From: Devosia sp.
Lineage (GTDB): Bacteria; Pseudomonadota; Alphaproteobacteria; Rhizobiales; Devosiaceae
Direction: 5' to 3'
NCBI RefSeq assembly: GCF_028290435.1
Contig: NZ_JAQGJV010000027.1
Coordinates: forward strand, 1 to 64,000
DNA length: 64,000 nucleotides
In this document: positions 26,965-38,300 of the stretch, one piece after another
How positions within the stretch are numbered: the stretch's first letter is position 1
Layout of the letters: every line of letters begins with the position of its first letter
Program-made: the position numbers and the translations under genes
Notes under the pieces: model-generated
What the model saw: only the letters and a program-made list of their open reading frames with translations
Told to the model about the DNA's origin: nothing
Database searches by the model: none

Positions 26965-27450
26965 ATGCGCAGAGCTGGCCTGATCACGTTATCGTTGATG
27001 GTATTGAGCCTGCCTTTATGGGCGCAGGCATCGAACGGACAGGAGAAACTGCCCGCGGGCCTCAAGGTCGGCGACAGCCTGGCCTGGGGCTGGGATATCT
27101 TCAAGGACTGCACGTCGCAGGTCTTTGCCCTCGACGAGGCCACCGCCCTCGCGATCGAAAAGGACGGGCTCAGCGCCTTCGCCACCATGAGCGGCCCGAT
27201 CGAGAGCAGCGAGTGGCGCTATGCGCCATGGCAGCAGACGCCGGTGGATTCGGATGCGCAGGCAGACTGGAGCGTGGACGGCTATGTCTGGGGTGGCCTC
27301 GCCTGCGGGCTGAGCGCGGAGTGGCAGGCCAAGAGCGCCCACATCGGCACAGAGCCGGGTGCCTATTACAGCTTCGGGCGCGGCGTGCTGCTGCTGGTTG
27401 ATCCCGGCCAGCGCCTCGTGGTGTTTACACAGCGCGACTCGCTGCACTAG
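26965..27450 (+). CDS. small exported protein of unknown function
   Basis: 161 residues from the ATG at 26965, which has a strong GGAGGAG upstream; the upstream in-frame codons lack one. A signal peptide is clear (MRRAGLITLSLMVLSLPLWAQA). The mature protein of about 139 residues has two cysteines (FKDCTSQ and GLACGLS) that could pair, and is rich in Trp, Gly and Ser. The segments WRYAPWQQTPVDS and DGYVWGGLACGL suggest a small beta fold. I do not recognise a family. It is divergent from the alpha-2-macroglobulin gene over 227 bases and convergent with the degenerate GGDEF gene. Function unknown. Confidence 0.75.
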   Translation: MRRAGLITLSLMVLSLPLWAQASNGQEKLPAGLKVGDSLAWGWDIFKDCTSQVFALDEATALAIEKDGLSAFATMSGPIESSEWRYAPWQQTPVDSDAQADWSVDGYVWGGLACGLSAEWQAKSAHIGTEPGAYYSFGRGVLLLVDPGQRLVVFTQRDSLH

Positions 27451-27582
27451 GTGGCGACCGGGCCGTATCGGAACAGTTAGCGGCAAATGCGATGCTTTCG
27501 GTCGTGGAACCGCTTCCCTTCCAATTCGTTAACACCATGCAGGTTTGCCCTGCGACCTCCAACTCGTCTTATATTGAGCGAT

Positions 27583-27611
27583 GACCCTGGCCCATGCACA
27601 CGGCCGGGGTC
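27583..27611. terminator. possible hairpin between convergent genes
   Basis: GACCCTGGCC and GGCCGGGGTC form a 10-bp stem with one G-T pair and a 9-base loop. It lies between the small exported-protein gene and the degenerate GGDEF gene. Neither side has a good T-run, so the call is weak. Confidence 0.35.
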
Positions 27612-27637
27612 CCTTCGCATCATCCATGCGGCAGCGC

Positions 27638-28219
27638 CTATCTGCGTTCGACTATCCAAAAGCGCTGTCCATCGGCGTGGCGCGCGGCGTCCAGGGCCTT
27701 CTGGGCATCTGTATACAAATCCCGGCCATTTCCAGACCCAAACACGGCCCCGCCGACGGCGACCTCAAGTTGGGTTATGCCGTCCTGCGTCCAGAACAGC
27801 GTATCATCCACGGAATCGCAAATGCGCTGGGCAATCGCGTCCGCCACGGGCTGTGGAGCCCCGCGCAACAGGACCGCAAAGCGGTAACCTTCGACATGGC
27901 CCACCAGATCGTCGAACCGCACGGCCTGGCGGATAGCCTGAGCCAGGAGCATCAAAGCCTCATCGGAGGTGTCGGGATTGCCAGAGGTGAGACCATCCGC
28001 GCGGTCCGTCATATCTATCAACAACAGGGCGCCGGGCCGCAGCGCCTGCTCGGCCGCCATCATGGCCATGAAACGTTCGCCGCGCAGGGCGCCGGTAAGC
28101 GGATCAAGGTCGCCCGGCTGAATGGCGATGGCCGCGGGGCGCTCATTCTGGCGCCGGTCAGCGCGGTCGTTCCGCCGACCTGTCAGTGCCGCCAGCCAAT
28201 CTTTGAATGTGCCCATCAT
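27638..28219 (-). CDS. degenerate GGDEF-domain protein
   Basis: 193 residues. After a basic N-terminal tail the GGDEF fold opens with the conserved DPLTGALRGERF (39-50). It runs through LLLIDMTDRADGLTSGNPD and AIRQAVRFDDLVGHVEGYRFAVLL, where the catalytic GG(D/E)EF is replaced by EGYRF (110-114). It therefore cannot be an active diguanylate cyclase and could only be a c-di-GMP/nucleotide binder or a scaffold. No membrane segment, HAMP or EAL domain is present, so it is not LapD. SD AGGGG precedes the paired ATGs (28219 or 28216). It is divergent from the LapG-like gene over 219 bases, suggesting a link to adhesin control. Confidence 0.8.
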   Translation of the reverse strand: MMGTFKDWLAALTGRRNDRADRRQNERPAAIAIQPGDLDPLTGALRGERFMAMMAAEQALRPGALLLIDMTDRADGLTSGNPDTSDEALMLLAQAIRQAVRFDDLVGHVEGYRFAVLLRGAPQPVADAIAQRICDSVDDTLFWTQDGITQLEVAVGGAVFGSGNGRDLYTDAQKALDAARHADGQRFWIVERR

Positions 28220-28338
28220 GTGCCCCTAATTGTTATGCCGCCAGGATGCCATGCAGGTCTCAATCATCGTTGATGAGGCTGTGTGCAATTTTATCAATCA
28301 CCTAGAAAACAGGATGCGGCATAGCGACACAAAATCCC

Positions 28339-28370
28339 ATAAAATTTTATCGAATTTGTATATCTATAAT
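28339..28370 (+). promoter_or_regulatory. AT-rich promoter of the LapG-like gene with 12-bp palindrome
   Basis: A perfect -10 hexamer TATAAT lies at 28365-28370 inside a markedly AT-rich stretch of about 100 bases. A perfect palindrome, ATAAAATTTTAT (28339-28350), sits where the -35 element would be. The -35 itself is poor, which suggests activator or repressor control at the palindrome. The RBS AGGAGG (28428-28433) then precedes the gene. Confidence 0.4.
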
Positions 28371-28438
28371 ATACTACGCCGCTTTATGAAGTTTTATGGC
28401 GCCATGGATAGTCTCCTGCAAGTAATCAGGAGGCAAAA

Positions 28439-29293
28439 ATGCTCAGAAGAGCAATACTTGTTTTGGCGGCAACCGCAGGGCTCTTTTCCATTGTCCCGGT
28501 CACCTCCAGCTTCGGCCGCAACCCCGATATCGGTGGTTTTCAGCTGACCAGCACAGGTGGCATGCCAAGCGTAACCCGCGTGGCCGTCGCCAGCGCGGCG
28601 CGGGCTGCCAGCCTGTTTGCAACTCCATCAGTGATTTCAGCACCGACCATCGACCTGGGCGTTTTCGGCTCGGTCGCCATCTCTGCCGCCCGTCTTCCGG
28701 CCGCGGAAAAATGGCAGCACGTGTCGCAAGTCGACTTCAGGGCCATGTTCGGGCCCGACTGCGCAAGCAGCGGCCTTGCAGGGTGCAATACCCGCTTTGC
28801 CAACACGCTGCGCAGCGTTGCCGGTCAGGCTGATGGCCTAGCCGAAGTGGCGATGCTCAATCTGGTCAATCGGTCGGTCAACGGGGCCATGAAATATCGC
28901 GAGGACACCGCGCTGTGGGGCGTTGGCGATTATTGGGCCACGCCATCGGAAATCGCCCGCAAAGGGGCCGGTGACTGCGAGGACTTCGCCATCGCAAAGT
29001 TCTGGCTCCTGCGCAGCCTTGGCGTCCCGGCGGACCAGTTGCAACTTGTCGTGCTGCAGGATACGCGCCGGCAGTTGTTCCACGCGGTTCTGGTCGCTCA
29101 TATGGCGGGCGGCAGCTATGTGCTTGATAATGTCACCAGCCGGCTGAGCCTGGACACGGCCTATGGGCAATACCAGCCCATCATGAGCTTTTCGGCCGGT
29201 CGCAATTACATTCACGGCTTTAGCGGCAGCAATACCGCCATGGCAGCAATGCCCAAGGATCTGTCCTCGGTGTCGCCCGGCGAGGGTCTCTGA
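28439..29293 (+). CDS. LapG-like periplasmic cysteine protease (transglutaminase-like, BTLCP family)
   Basis: 284 residues with a signal peptide (MLRRAILVLAATAGLFSIVPVTSSFG) behind an ideal AGGAGG. The bacterial transglutaminase-like cysteine protease core is complete: Cys180 in KGAGDCEDFAIAKFWLLRSLGV, His215 in QLFHAVLVAH and Asp230 in YVLDNV form the catalytic triad. LapG cuts LapA-type adhesins after a di-alanine motif and frees them from the outer membrane; activity is normally held back by LapD. Here the presumed target, with a TAAG motif, is the convergent gene immediately downstream. No LapD is encoded in the window. Confidence 0.9.
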   Translation: MLRRAILVLAATAGLFSIVPVTSSFGRNPDIGGFQLTSTGGMPSVTRVAVASAARAASLFATPSVISAPTIDLGVFGSVAISAARLPAAEKWQHVSQVDFRAMFGPDCASSGLAGCNTRFANTLRSVAGQADGLAEVAMLNLVNRSVNGAMKYREDTALWGVGDYWATPSEIARKGAGDCEDFAIAKFWLLRSLGVPADQLQLVVLQDTRRQLFHAVLVAHMAGGSYVLDNVTSRLSLDTAYGQYQPIMSFSAGRNYIHGFSGSNTAMAAMPKDLSSVSPGEGL

Positions 29294-29299
29294 AAGCGA

Positions 29300-29325
29300 A
29301 ACGGCCCGCTCGTGAGCGGGCCGTT
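29300..29325. terminator. bidirectional terminator between protease and adhesin genes
   Basis: AACGGCCCGCTC and GAGCGGGCCGTT form a perfect 12-bp stem with a 2-base loop. It starts seven bases after the protease stop and lies 19 bases from the adhesin stop (29345). GTGCAATTTTG follows on the plus strand, and the symmetrical stem can serve both genes. Confidence 0.8.
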
Positions 29326-29344
29326 GTGCAATTTTGTAGTGAAG

Positions 29345-32300
29345 CTAGATGATTGGCTGGATATGGGCCAGATCGTCGGCGATTTTGATGTCGACATGGC
29401 CGACAGTGCTTGGTTCGATCGTCGCGACAAGCTCCCAACCGCTGCCCGTGCCCCTATCAACCGAGATCGTGTTGTTGGCAGCATTGACCTGGACGTGATT
29501 GGCCTTCTGGTCGTTGGCAATCCCGCTCAGCAAGTCGGAAAGATCGACCACATCCTGTCCGAAGACATAGTCCTTGATGGTGTCGGAGTTGGCGGCACCA
29601 GCCTCGCTAAACACGAAGGTGTCGTTGCCGGTACCACCGGTGAGGGTGTCGTGACCCAGACCGCCCCACAGGATGTCGTCGCCCTCATTACCAGTCAGGA
29701 TGTCGTTGCCGCCGCCACCGATGAGCAAGTCATTGCCTTGGCCGCCCGACAGGGTATCGGCAAGATTGCCGCCGAACAGCACGTCGTTTCCGTTGCCGCC
29801 CGAACGCGTATTGGAGGCACCCAACTCGCCAGCAAGAAAATCATTCCCACCAGTGCTGCTGTTGTTGCTGGTACCGATCTGATAGTCGCCGGTACCCAGA
29901 TTGTATCCTTTGTAGGTCGCCCCATCGAAGTTGATGAGTTCAACACGGTCGTCGGTGGCCTTGAAGTGATCTTGGACCGTGATGGACTGGTCGTTGAACT
30001 CGATGACCAGGCTACCCTTGTTATTGCCGACAACATTGTCATAGGCGGTGAGTGAGGTGAGTTCCTTGCCGGCCGCAGCGATGACGATCCTATCAGTGCC
30101 GCTGCCTTCGTTGATGGTGTCGTGGCCGTCGGTCAGGCCAAAGACATAAGTGTCGTTGCCACTATCGTCCGTGAGCAGATCGTCGCCGGCCCCACCGTAG
30201 ATCTTGTCGTCGCCACTGCCGGCATAGATTTTGTCGTTGCCGGCATCGCCGTAGAGGACGTCATTGCCGGACTGGCCGTAGATAATGTCGTTACCGGCAC
30301 CACCCAGAACGATATCGTCTTGGGAGCCGGCATCAATGTAATCGTCGCCGTCTTCGCCGAGGATCACATCGTCGCCGTCTTCGCCATAGATCAGGTCGCC
30401 GCCAGCGCCGCCAGCCACGAAGTCGCTTTGCGAGCCGCCATTCAGATAGTCATCGCCGGCCCCGCCATAGAGAGCGTCCTGGTTCTGGTTGCCTTCAATC
30501 TGGTTGTTACCAGCATTGCCAATCAGCACATCGACACCAGATTGGCCAAACAACGCTTGGCCTCCATTTTGACCGGGCAGGATCATCTCGTTGTCGCGCT
30601 CGTTGCCGAATGTCGTTGAAGTGGCATTATCCGCCAGGGCTGTCAGGGCGACATAGGTGAACGCGGTGGTTCCGTTGGGCGCGGTCGCTATGACCTTGAT
30701 GATATAAGCGTCAGCATCGCTCGGGCTTGGGTTGCCGGTGATGACGTTCCCATTCCGGCTCAGCCAGCTCCACTTGCCATTGAGTTGGTTGCCGCTCGTT
30801 GTGTCCTCGTCCACCCGCACCTTCTCGAACGAGTAGGTGGTACCGGGAGCAGTGCCAACAAACAGCGTCGCCATATCGAGGGTGATGGAGGTCGGCTTGC
30901 CAGCCGGTGCCGCGTTGTTTGAGAACGCATAGAACGCGCTCGAATTCGCTATGCCAACCGGACCTTCCTGGATGTCCTTCACCGCGATGGCGAAGTCGGA
31001 GGTGCTGATGCCGCCGTGGCCGTCGGAGGCCTGGACGGTAATAGTGTGCTGGGTGGTCGTCTCATAGTCGAGCACGGCGCCAGCCTTGACGGTGACGACA
31101 CCGGTGTTTTGATCGATGGTGAACCGACCGTTGGCATCGTTGGTGAGGCTGTAGGTTACGGTGGCGTCGTCGACGTCGGTAGAGTGGGCCGTCAGGCCAA
31201 CAACTGTCCCTGCCGTAGCGTTTTCCGCCACTTCATTGAGGGCATTATTGGTATCGACGGGCGCACTTGGCGCGTCGTTGACTGGCGTGACCGTCAGATT
31301 GACGGTCGTTACAGCGGTAGAAATCACCCCGTCGTTCGCCTTGTAGGTGAAGCTATCCGGGCCATTGTAGTTCGCTGACGGCGTGTAGGTGAACGTGCCA
31401 TCGGGGTTCAACGCCAGAGTGCCGTGCGCGGGGCCAGAGACGAGGATCGCCGACAGAATACTATCCGGATCCGTGTCGTTGGCCAAAACGCCGCCGGCGT
31501 TCGCCGTCAACACCTGATCTTCGGCCACAGTATAACTGTCGGCCAACGCGATTGGCGCGTCGTTGACCGGGGTCACATTGACAATGAATGGCTGCGGAAC
31601 GGGCGCCGAGCCATCCTGGTTGCCATCTTCGACCGCTACGGAGAAGCCGGCGTTACCCTCGGAGCCGTTGTGCACGAAGGTGATGAAGCCGCTGGCCAGT
31701 TCGGTTGCGGTGAAGGAGGTCGCTGGCGTGCCGTTGTTGCGGATTTCGCCGCCATTGAGCGCCGAAACCCGGAACACGATGGCGGACGCAGTATTGTCGG
31801 GATCGGTGAAGCCCAGTGCGGCAGTCGTCAGAGTGACCACACCACCTTCAACGACCGTGCTGCTGAGCGAGCCGGCCAGAGCGGGCGCGTCATTGAGCGG
31901 GATGACCTTGATGTCGACGATCTGCGCAGCGCTGTTGTCATGGCCATCGTTGACGATGACTTCGACACTATGGCCGGTCGCAGCGGGATTGTCGTTGCCG
32001 TTGAGGTAAGTCACGCCGCGAAGGATCGTCTGATAGGTCGCAACCGACGCCGTTCCGGTGACCGTCAGGACGCCCAACGCTGAATTATAGGTGACAGTAA
32101 GACCGGTAGCAGCAGCCTGGGCTTGCGGGTTCAGCGAGAGCGCCTCATCGACGCCATTGGGGCGACCGGTGAACCTGACCGTCAACGAATTCAACGTCGA
32201 GGAGTCTACGTCCGAGAGCGTTGCGGCATTCAGGATATACTGCGGCAGCTGCTCGACGGCGGTTGCGCTGGCATTGTTGCCGGCATCCGCTCCGTTCAGG

Positions 32301-35300
32301 TCAACGACGGGAGCGTCGTTGACCGGGGTCACATCGATGACGAAGGGCTTTGGGATCGGCACCGAGCCGTCCTGGTTGCCGTCTTCCACCGCCACGGAGA
32401 AGCCAGCCAGGCTGGGTTCGGAGCCGTTATGCACGAAGGTGATGATACCGCTGGCAAGTTCGGCTGCCGTGAAGGAAGTCGCCGGCACGCCATTATTGCG
32501 GACTTCGCCACCGTTGAGCGCCGTGATGCGGAACACGACGCCGGACGGCGTATTGTCCGGATCGGTGTAGCCCAGCTCGGCGACCGTCAGAGTGACCATA
32601 CCACCTTCGACGACCGTGCTGTGCAGCGTGCCGCCGAGTACGGGTGCGTCGTTGAGCGGAATGACCTTGATGTCGACGGTGTGCGAGACGCTGTTGTCGA
32701 GGCCATCGTTGACGATGACTTCCACGCTATGGCCGGTCACGGTAGGATCGTCGCTATTGTTGACGTAACTCACGCCGCGCAGGATCGTCTGGTAGGTGCT
32801 GGCGGATGCAGCACCAGTGATCCTCAACGAACCCAGCGCGGGATCGTACGTCACCGTGAGGCCGGCAGCGGCGGCCTGAGCCGCCGGGTTCAGCGAAAGC
32901 ACCTCTAATGTGCCATCAGGACGGCCAACGAACCTGACCGTCATTGAGGCCATTTGCGACGAGTCGACATCCGAGAGGGTTGCGGCGGTCAGGATGTATT
33001 GCGGGAACTGCTCCACTGCCGTCGCGCTGGCATTGCTGCCGGCGTCCACCCCGTTCAAGTCCACGACCGGCAGGTCATTGGTGCCGATCAGCTTGATCTC
33101 GACATCGTGGCTAACATTGCCGCCGTGCCCGTCTGACACCTGGATGGTGTACTTGATGACGGCTTGGGCGCCGGCAGAGAGGAAGTTGAACGCTTCGCTG
33201 CCAGAGTTGAAGTTCCAGGCGATATCACCGGACGTGTGGGTGCCATCGATGACGGGACCCGCCCCGATGCTGAAGAAGGCCTTCAGCTGTGCGTCGGTGA
33301 AGTTGGCGCCGAGCCCGGTCGCGGTGGCGCCGGTCACGGTTGCGCTCACCACGTCCTTGACGTCGACGTCGATCACGCTGAGCGTGCCATCGGCCTGAAG
33401 TCCGGCATTGGTCTCGTTGAGGACAACATGGTCGACATCGCCAGCATCGACGCTGACAACTGGGGTGTCGTTCGTGCCGACTAGCGTGACGGTGATGAGG
33501 CGATCGGCAAACGTGCCATGGCCGTCGCTAACGCGAACGGTGAAGGTCTCGATCTTGGTCTCACCGGCCTGCAGCGGATTCAGGGCCGCGTCGCTGACGC
33601 TATACAGCCAGGTCACGAAACCATTGCCGTCGCCGGCGGTTTCCTCGCTGACATTGGCAACCAGGCTCCCCAGATAGCCCGCATTGGCGCCCGGAGTGAC
33701 GCTCACGCTGTGGGTGTCGCCCTGGTCGTCATAAATCCAGAAGCCACCGCCATTGTAGCCGGCATGGCCCACAGGCGCGTCGAACTCGGTGCGGATCGCG
33801 GCCGAGCCAGCGTTCGGCAGTCCTTCGGCATATTCGGTGATCGTGCCGCTATCGGGGAAGCCGATGGAGGTGCTGACCTGATCGTTCTGACCGTTGATTG
33901 TCAGCTGATAAAGGCCGGTCTTGCTGTCGCCGTCCTGGTCGGTGACCGTATAGGGAATGGTGATCGTGGCGATTTCACCCTGGCTGAGGCCATCGAAGCC
34001 CCAACCCGGATTGACGTGGAGCTGACCGGTCACGGGGTCGACCGTGATGGTCGGCTGACCCAGAACGGTGCCGGTCGGTGTGGTGATGACAACGGTCGCA
34101 GGATTGACGCTCACGCTGCCGGGACCATCTGCGCCAAAGCTGAAGTGAGCGCCCAGATTGATGGTCGCCGTGCCATTTTCGTCGATCGAACCGCTGATCA
34201 GTGGCAGATCGACAGCGCCGGTCGGCGCAAAGCCGATATCGGCGAGATATGTGCCGGTTGAATCGGCGGTGCCCACTTCCTTGAAGGTCAGCACCCCATT
34301 GCCATGTGCGTCAGGCAGCAGGCCGCCGATCGTGACGGCGCTCATCGTGCCGGTCACCAGAACCGAAGAGTTCTGAACAAGCTGGCCGTTCCAATATACT
34401 TCAAGCTTGGACGATGCCGGGTCCGGAGAACCCATCGCGAAGGTCAAGGTATAGGGCTGACCAACCGTCAGGCCCGAAAGGGCCTGTGAGATGGCGGTGT
34501 TGCCTGGGGAAGATCCCAGATCGACCATGCGACCGCCGGCAGGAGCGTGCATGCCGAGATAGCCATCCTGGACAAATTCCAGCTGTACATTGCTCTGCGC
34601 AGGCTCGGTGCCGGTGATCTTCCAGCCGACCGCTTCGGTCGCAAAGCCACCGCCCCAGCCAGCACCCGTCCAAGTGCCATCAGCGAAATCGCCATTCGTC
34701 AGCAGGTTGAAATCACCGACCGGCGCGCTCAGCGTTGGCACATCGTCGGTCACATTGACGGTGAACGCGCGATCCACATAGTCGCCATCACCGTCATAGA
34801 CGCGGGCTGTCAGGTTGATCGCCAGCGTATCGCTGCCCGGCGCGTGATCCAGGTTCTGATACAGGGTGGCAACAAAGCTGCCGGGATGAAGAACGCCAAC
34901 TATGAATACTGGTTGGTCGGCAGTTTCGCCATGCTTGAAGGCGACAATTTCCTGATCGACGCCATTGGTGGCGCGCACAATATAGTCGAGCGCAACGCCA
35001 TCCGAGGTCAGACCCTGGGGCAGGATGTAGTGGCCCTGGGCATCCTTGGCAATTTCGACATGCGTGTTCTTGTCATCGGCGTTGAGATCAACATGGAGGT
35101 TGCCGAACGTCGAACTCACATAAGGCAAGCCGCCTTCCGCCAGAGTGCCGGTGTCGGACTGTCCAACCAGTTCAGGAACAGTGTCTGTCACATCGACGGT
35201 GAATGCGCGGTCGACGTAGTCGCCATCGCCGTCAAAGACGCGTGCGGTCAGGTTGATTGCCAGCGTGTTGCTGCCCGGCGCGTGATCCAGGTTTTGGAAC

Positions 35301-38300
35301 AGTGTCGCGGCAAAGTTGCCGGGGTGGACGACAGCCACGATGAACACCGGGCGGTCGACGCCTTCGCCTTGCTTGAAGGCGACGATCTCCTGATCGCCCC
35401 CGTTGGTGGTGCGCACGAAGTATTCTAGCGGCACACCGTCGGAGCTCAGGCCCTGCGGCAGGATGTAGTTGCCCTGGGCGTCCTTGGCGATTTCGACATG
35501 GGTATTCTTGTCATCGGCATTGATGTCGACGTTGAGACTGCCGTGGATCGAGCTAACCTGTGGCAGTAGGCTTTCGGTAATCGTGCCAGGATCGGCTCCG
35601 CCGGCCAGTAATACCGGGACGCTGTCCTTGATATTGACCGAGAAGGTGCCGGTGGCGGTGTCATTGTCCGCGTCGGTGGCCTGAAAGCCGAAGCTCAGCA
35701 GCTTGTCGTTGCTGCCGGGGGCATGATCGATATTGTCCTTGAGGACGAAAGAATAAGTACCGTCGCTATTGAGGGTCACGGTGAAGACGTCCCGCGCGCC
35801 AGCCGAAGCGGTGAGCACATTGCCGACGACGGTGTAGGCGATTTGCGCGCCGTTGGAGGTCAGGCCGTTTACGGTGCCACTCTGGGTCGTGAACACCAAG
35901 CCATCGGCCTTGGCGCCGTCAGCGCCCCAATGGATGTTCAGTGATGCGTTGGCTGGCGTCTGCGGAATGAAGGTGTTCGCGAAGGCGTCCGAGGTAACTT
36001 CGCTGACATTCAACTGTGCGATCGGCCCGATTTCCGGGCTGTCGTCGATGACGCGGACGACGAAGTTGCCGGTCCCTTGATCGCCATCGCCATCACGGGC
36101 GGTGAAGTTGAACTTCAGCGACAGCACATCTTCGTTATTCGCGCCACTGGCCGCGATGGGATGATCGAGAGTGCCCAGCAGCTTGAAGGTGTAGGAGCCG
36201 CTGGTCAACAGGCTGGACTGATCCGATAGCGTGACGCTGAACACGGGCTGGCCGCCAGCCGAGGCAGTGATCACAGTGCCATTGGCCGACAGGGTATAAA
36301 CCAGCGGCTGGCCATGCGAGGTGAGCGCGACCGCACTATTACCGCTGGTTGCGCTGACGAGGCCCGCAACTTCAGGCGCAGTCAGAACGCGTGACGCGCC
36401 GTTGCCCGAGGCAAAGACCACCGAGCGGTCGCCCATGACCTGGGTGCCGTTGTAGCCGCCGTTGACGGCGCTGTTGCCGTTGTCATTGCCCCAGGAAATA
36501 TTGAGCGAAGCGCCGATCTCGCTACCGATCGGGCCAAGATTGGCGATGACGCCGTCCACTTCTACATTAAGCGGGCTGGCATCGTTATTGCCATGCGGCA
36601 ATGCTTCTTCCTCGACATAGCGCACGCCTATCGAGCCCACGCTCAAGTGATCGTCGAGCACGTTGACGATAAAGGAAGACGAAGCTGTATCGCCATCAGC
36701 ATCCGTGGCGATGAAGCCGAAGTCGAGCGCCTTAGTGTCGGTGCCCACGGCGTGATCGATATTGCCATAGAGGCGGAACGTATAGGTGCCAGTACCGGTA
36801 TCGCTCAGCGACACGGTAAAGACAGTTTCGCCACCAGCCGAAGCAGTCAGCACAGTGTGGTCGGCGTTGTAGCTGTACACAACAGCCTTGCCGTCCGACG
36901 TCAGATCAACCGGTGCCACCAAGTTGCCAAAGGCAACGCTGCGATTGGCGGTGCCGCTGTTGTTGTCATCGGCATTCCAGTCGACGTTGAGCTTGCCGGG
37001 CTGCACCAACGACTGACTCCCGTCCGGGGAGAGTTCGTCCAGGAAAAAGGGCAGGTCTTGCTCGGAGATGGTTTCGGTTTCCGTAGTTCCAATCGTCGGC
37101 ACCGAGTCGATCACGTTGACCTTGAAGGTCCCCGTGGCAAAATCGCCGTCCCCGTCGGTCGCCTGGAAGCCGAACGACAGTTCCTTGGTATTGCTGCCCG
37201 GAGCGTGATCGATATTGTCCTTGAGGACGAAGGAATACGTGCCGTCGCTATTGAGGGTGACGGTGAAGACCTGGCGAGCACCGGCAGAGGCGGTAAGCAC
37301 ATTGCCAGCGACGGTGTAGGCGATTTGCGTGCCATTGGACGTCAGACCGTTTACCGCGCCGCTGGTGTTGGTGAACACCAGGCCATCGGTCTTGGCGCCG
37401 TCGGCACCCCAATGGATGTTCAGCGACACATGGGCGGGCATCTGCGTGAGGAATGTGTTCTGGACGCTGTCCGAGGTAACTTCGCCAACGTTCAACTGTG
37501 CGACCGACCCGATTACCGGGCTGTCATCGATGACGCGGACGGTGAAATTGCCGGTGCCCTGATCGCCATCGCCATCCCGAGCGGTGAAGTTGAATTTCAG
37601 CGACAGGACGTCCTCATTGTTCGCGCCGCTGGCCGCGACAGGATGATCGAGAGTGCCCAGCAGCTTGAAGTCGTAGGATCCATTAGACTGGTCTGAGAGC
37701 GTGACGCTGAACACGTCGTGACCGCCAGCCGAAGCGGTGATCACAGTACCATTGGCCGACAGGGTGTAAACCAGCGGTTGACCATGCGAGGTGAGCGTGG
37801 CCGCACCATTGCCGCCCGTTGCGCTGACCAAGCTGGCGACTTCAGGCGCAGTCAGGACGCGTGCAGCACCACTGCCCGAGGCAAAGACGACTGAGCGGTC
37901 GCCCATGACCTGAGTGCCGTTGTAGCCGCCGTTGACCGCACTATTGAAATTGTCATTGCCCCAGGAAATATTGAGCGAGGCGCCAATCTGGCTGCCGATC
38001 AGGCCGCCATTTGCGAGCACGCCGGACAGTTCTACGCCAAGCGGGCTAGCATCTTCGTTGCCATGCGGCAGTGCTTCTTCCTCGACATAGCGGACGCCTA
38101 CCGAGCCCAGGCTCAACTGATCGTCGAGCAGGTTGACGGTGAACGAGGACGAGGCGGTATCGCCGTCGGCGTCGGTAGCGACAAAGCCGAAGCTCAGCGC
38201 CTTGGTATCGGTGCCCACAGCGTGATCGATATTGCCGTAGAGGCGGAACGTGTAGGTGCCGGTACCAGTATCGCTCAGCGAGACGGTGAAGACAGTTTCG

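Noticed and set aside
27581..28273. 230-codon plus-strand frame opposite the degenerate GGDEF gene
   Set aside because: The minus-strand product has a recognisable GGDEF fold and a good SD; the plus-strand one has neither.
36593..37696. Plus-strand frames of 240-370 codons within the adhesin gene
   Set aside because: They recur with the adhesin repeat period and mirror its codons, so they are shadows of the repeats.
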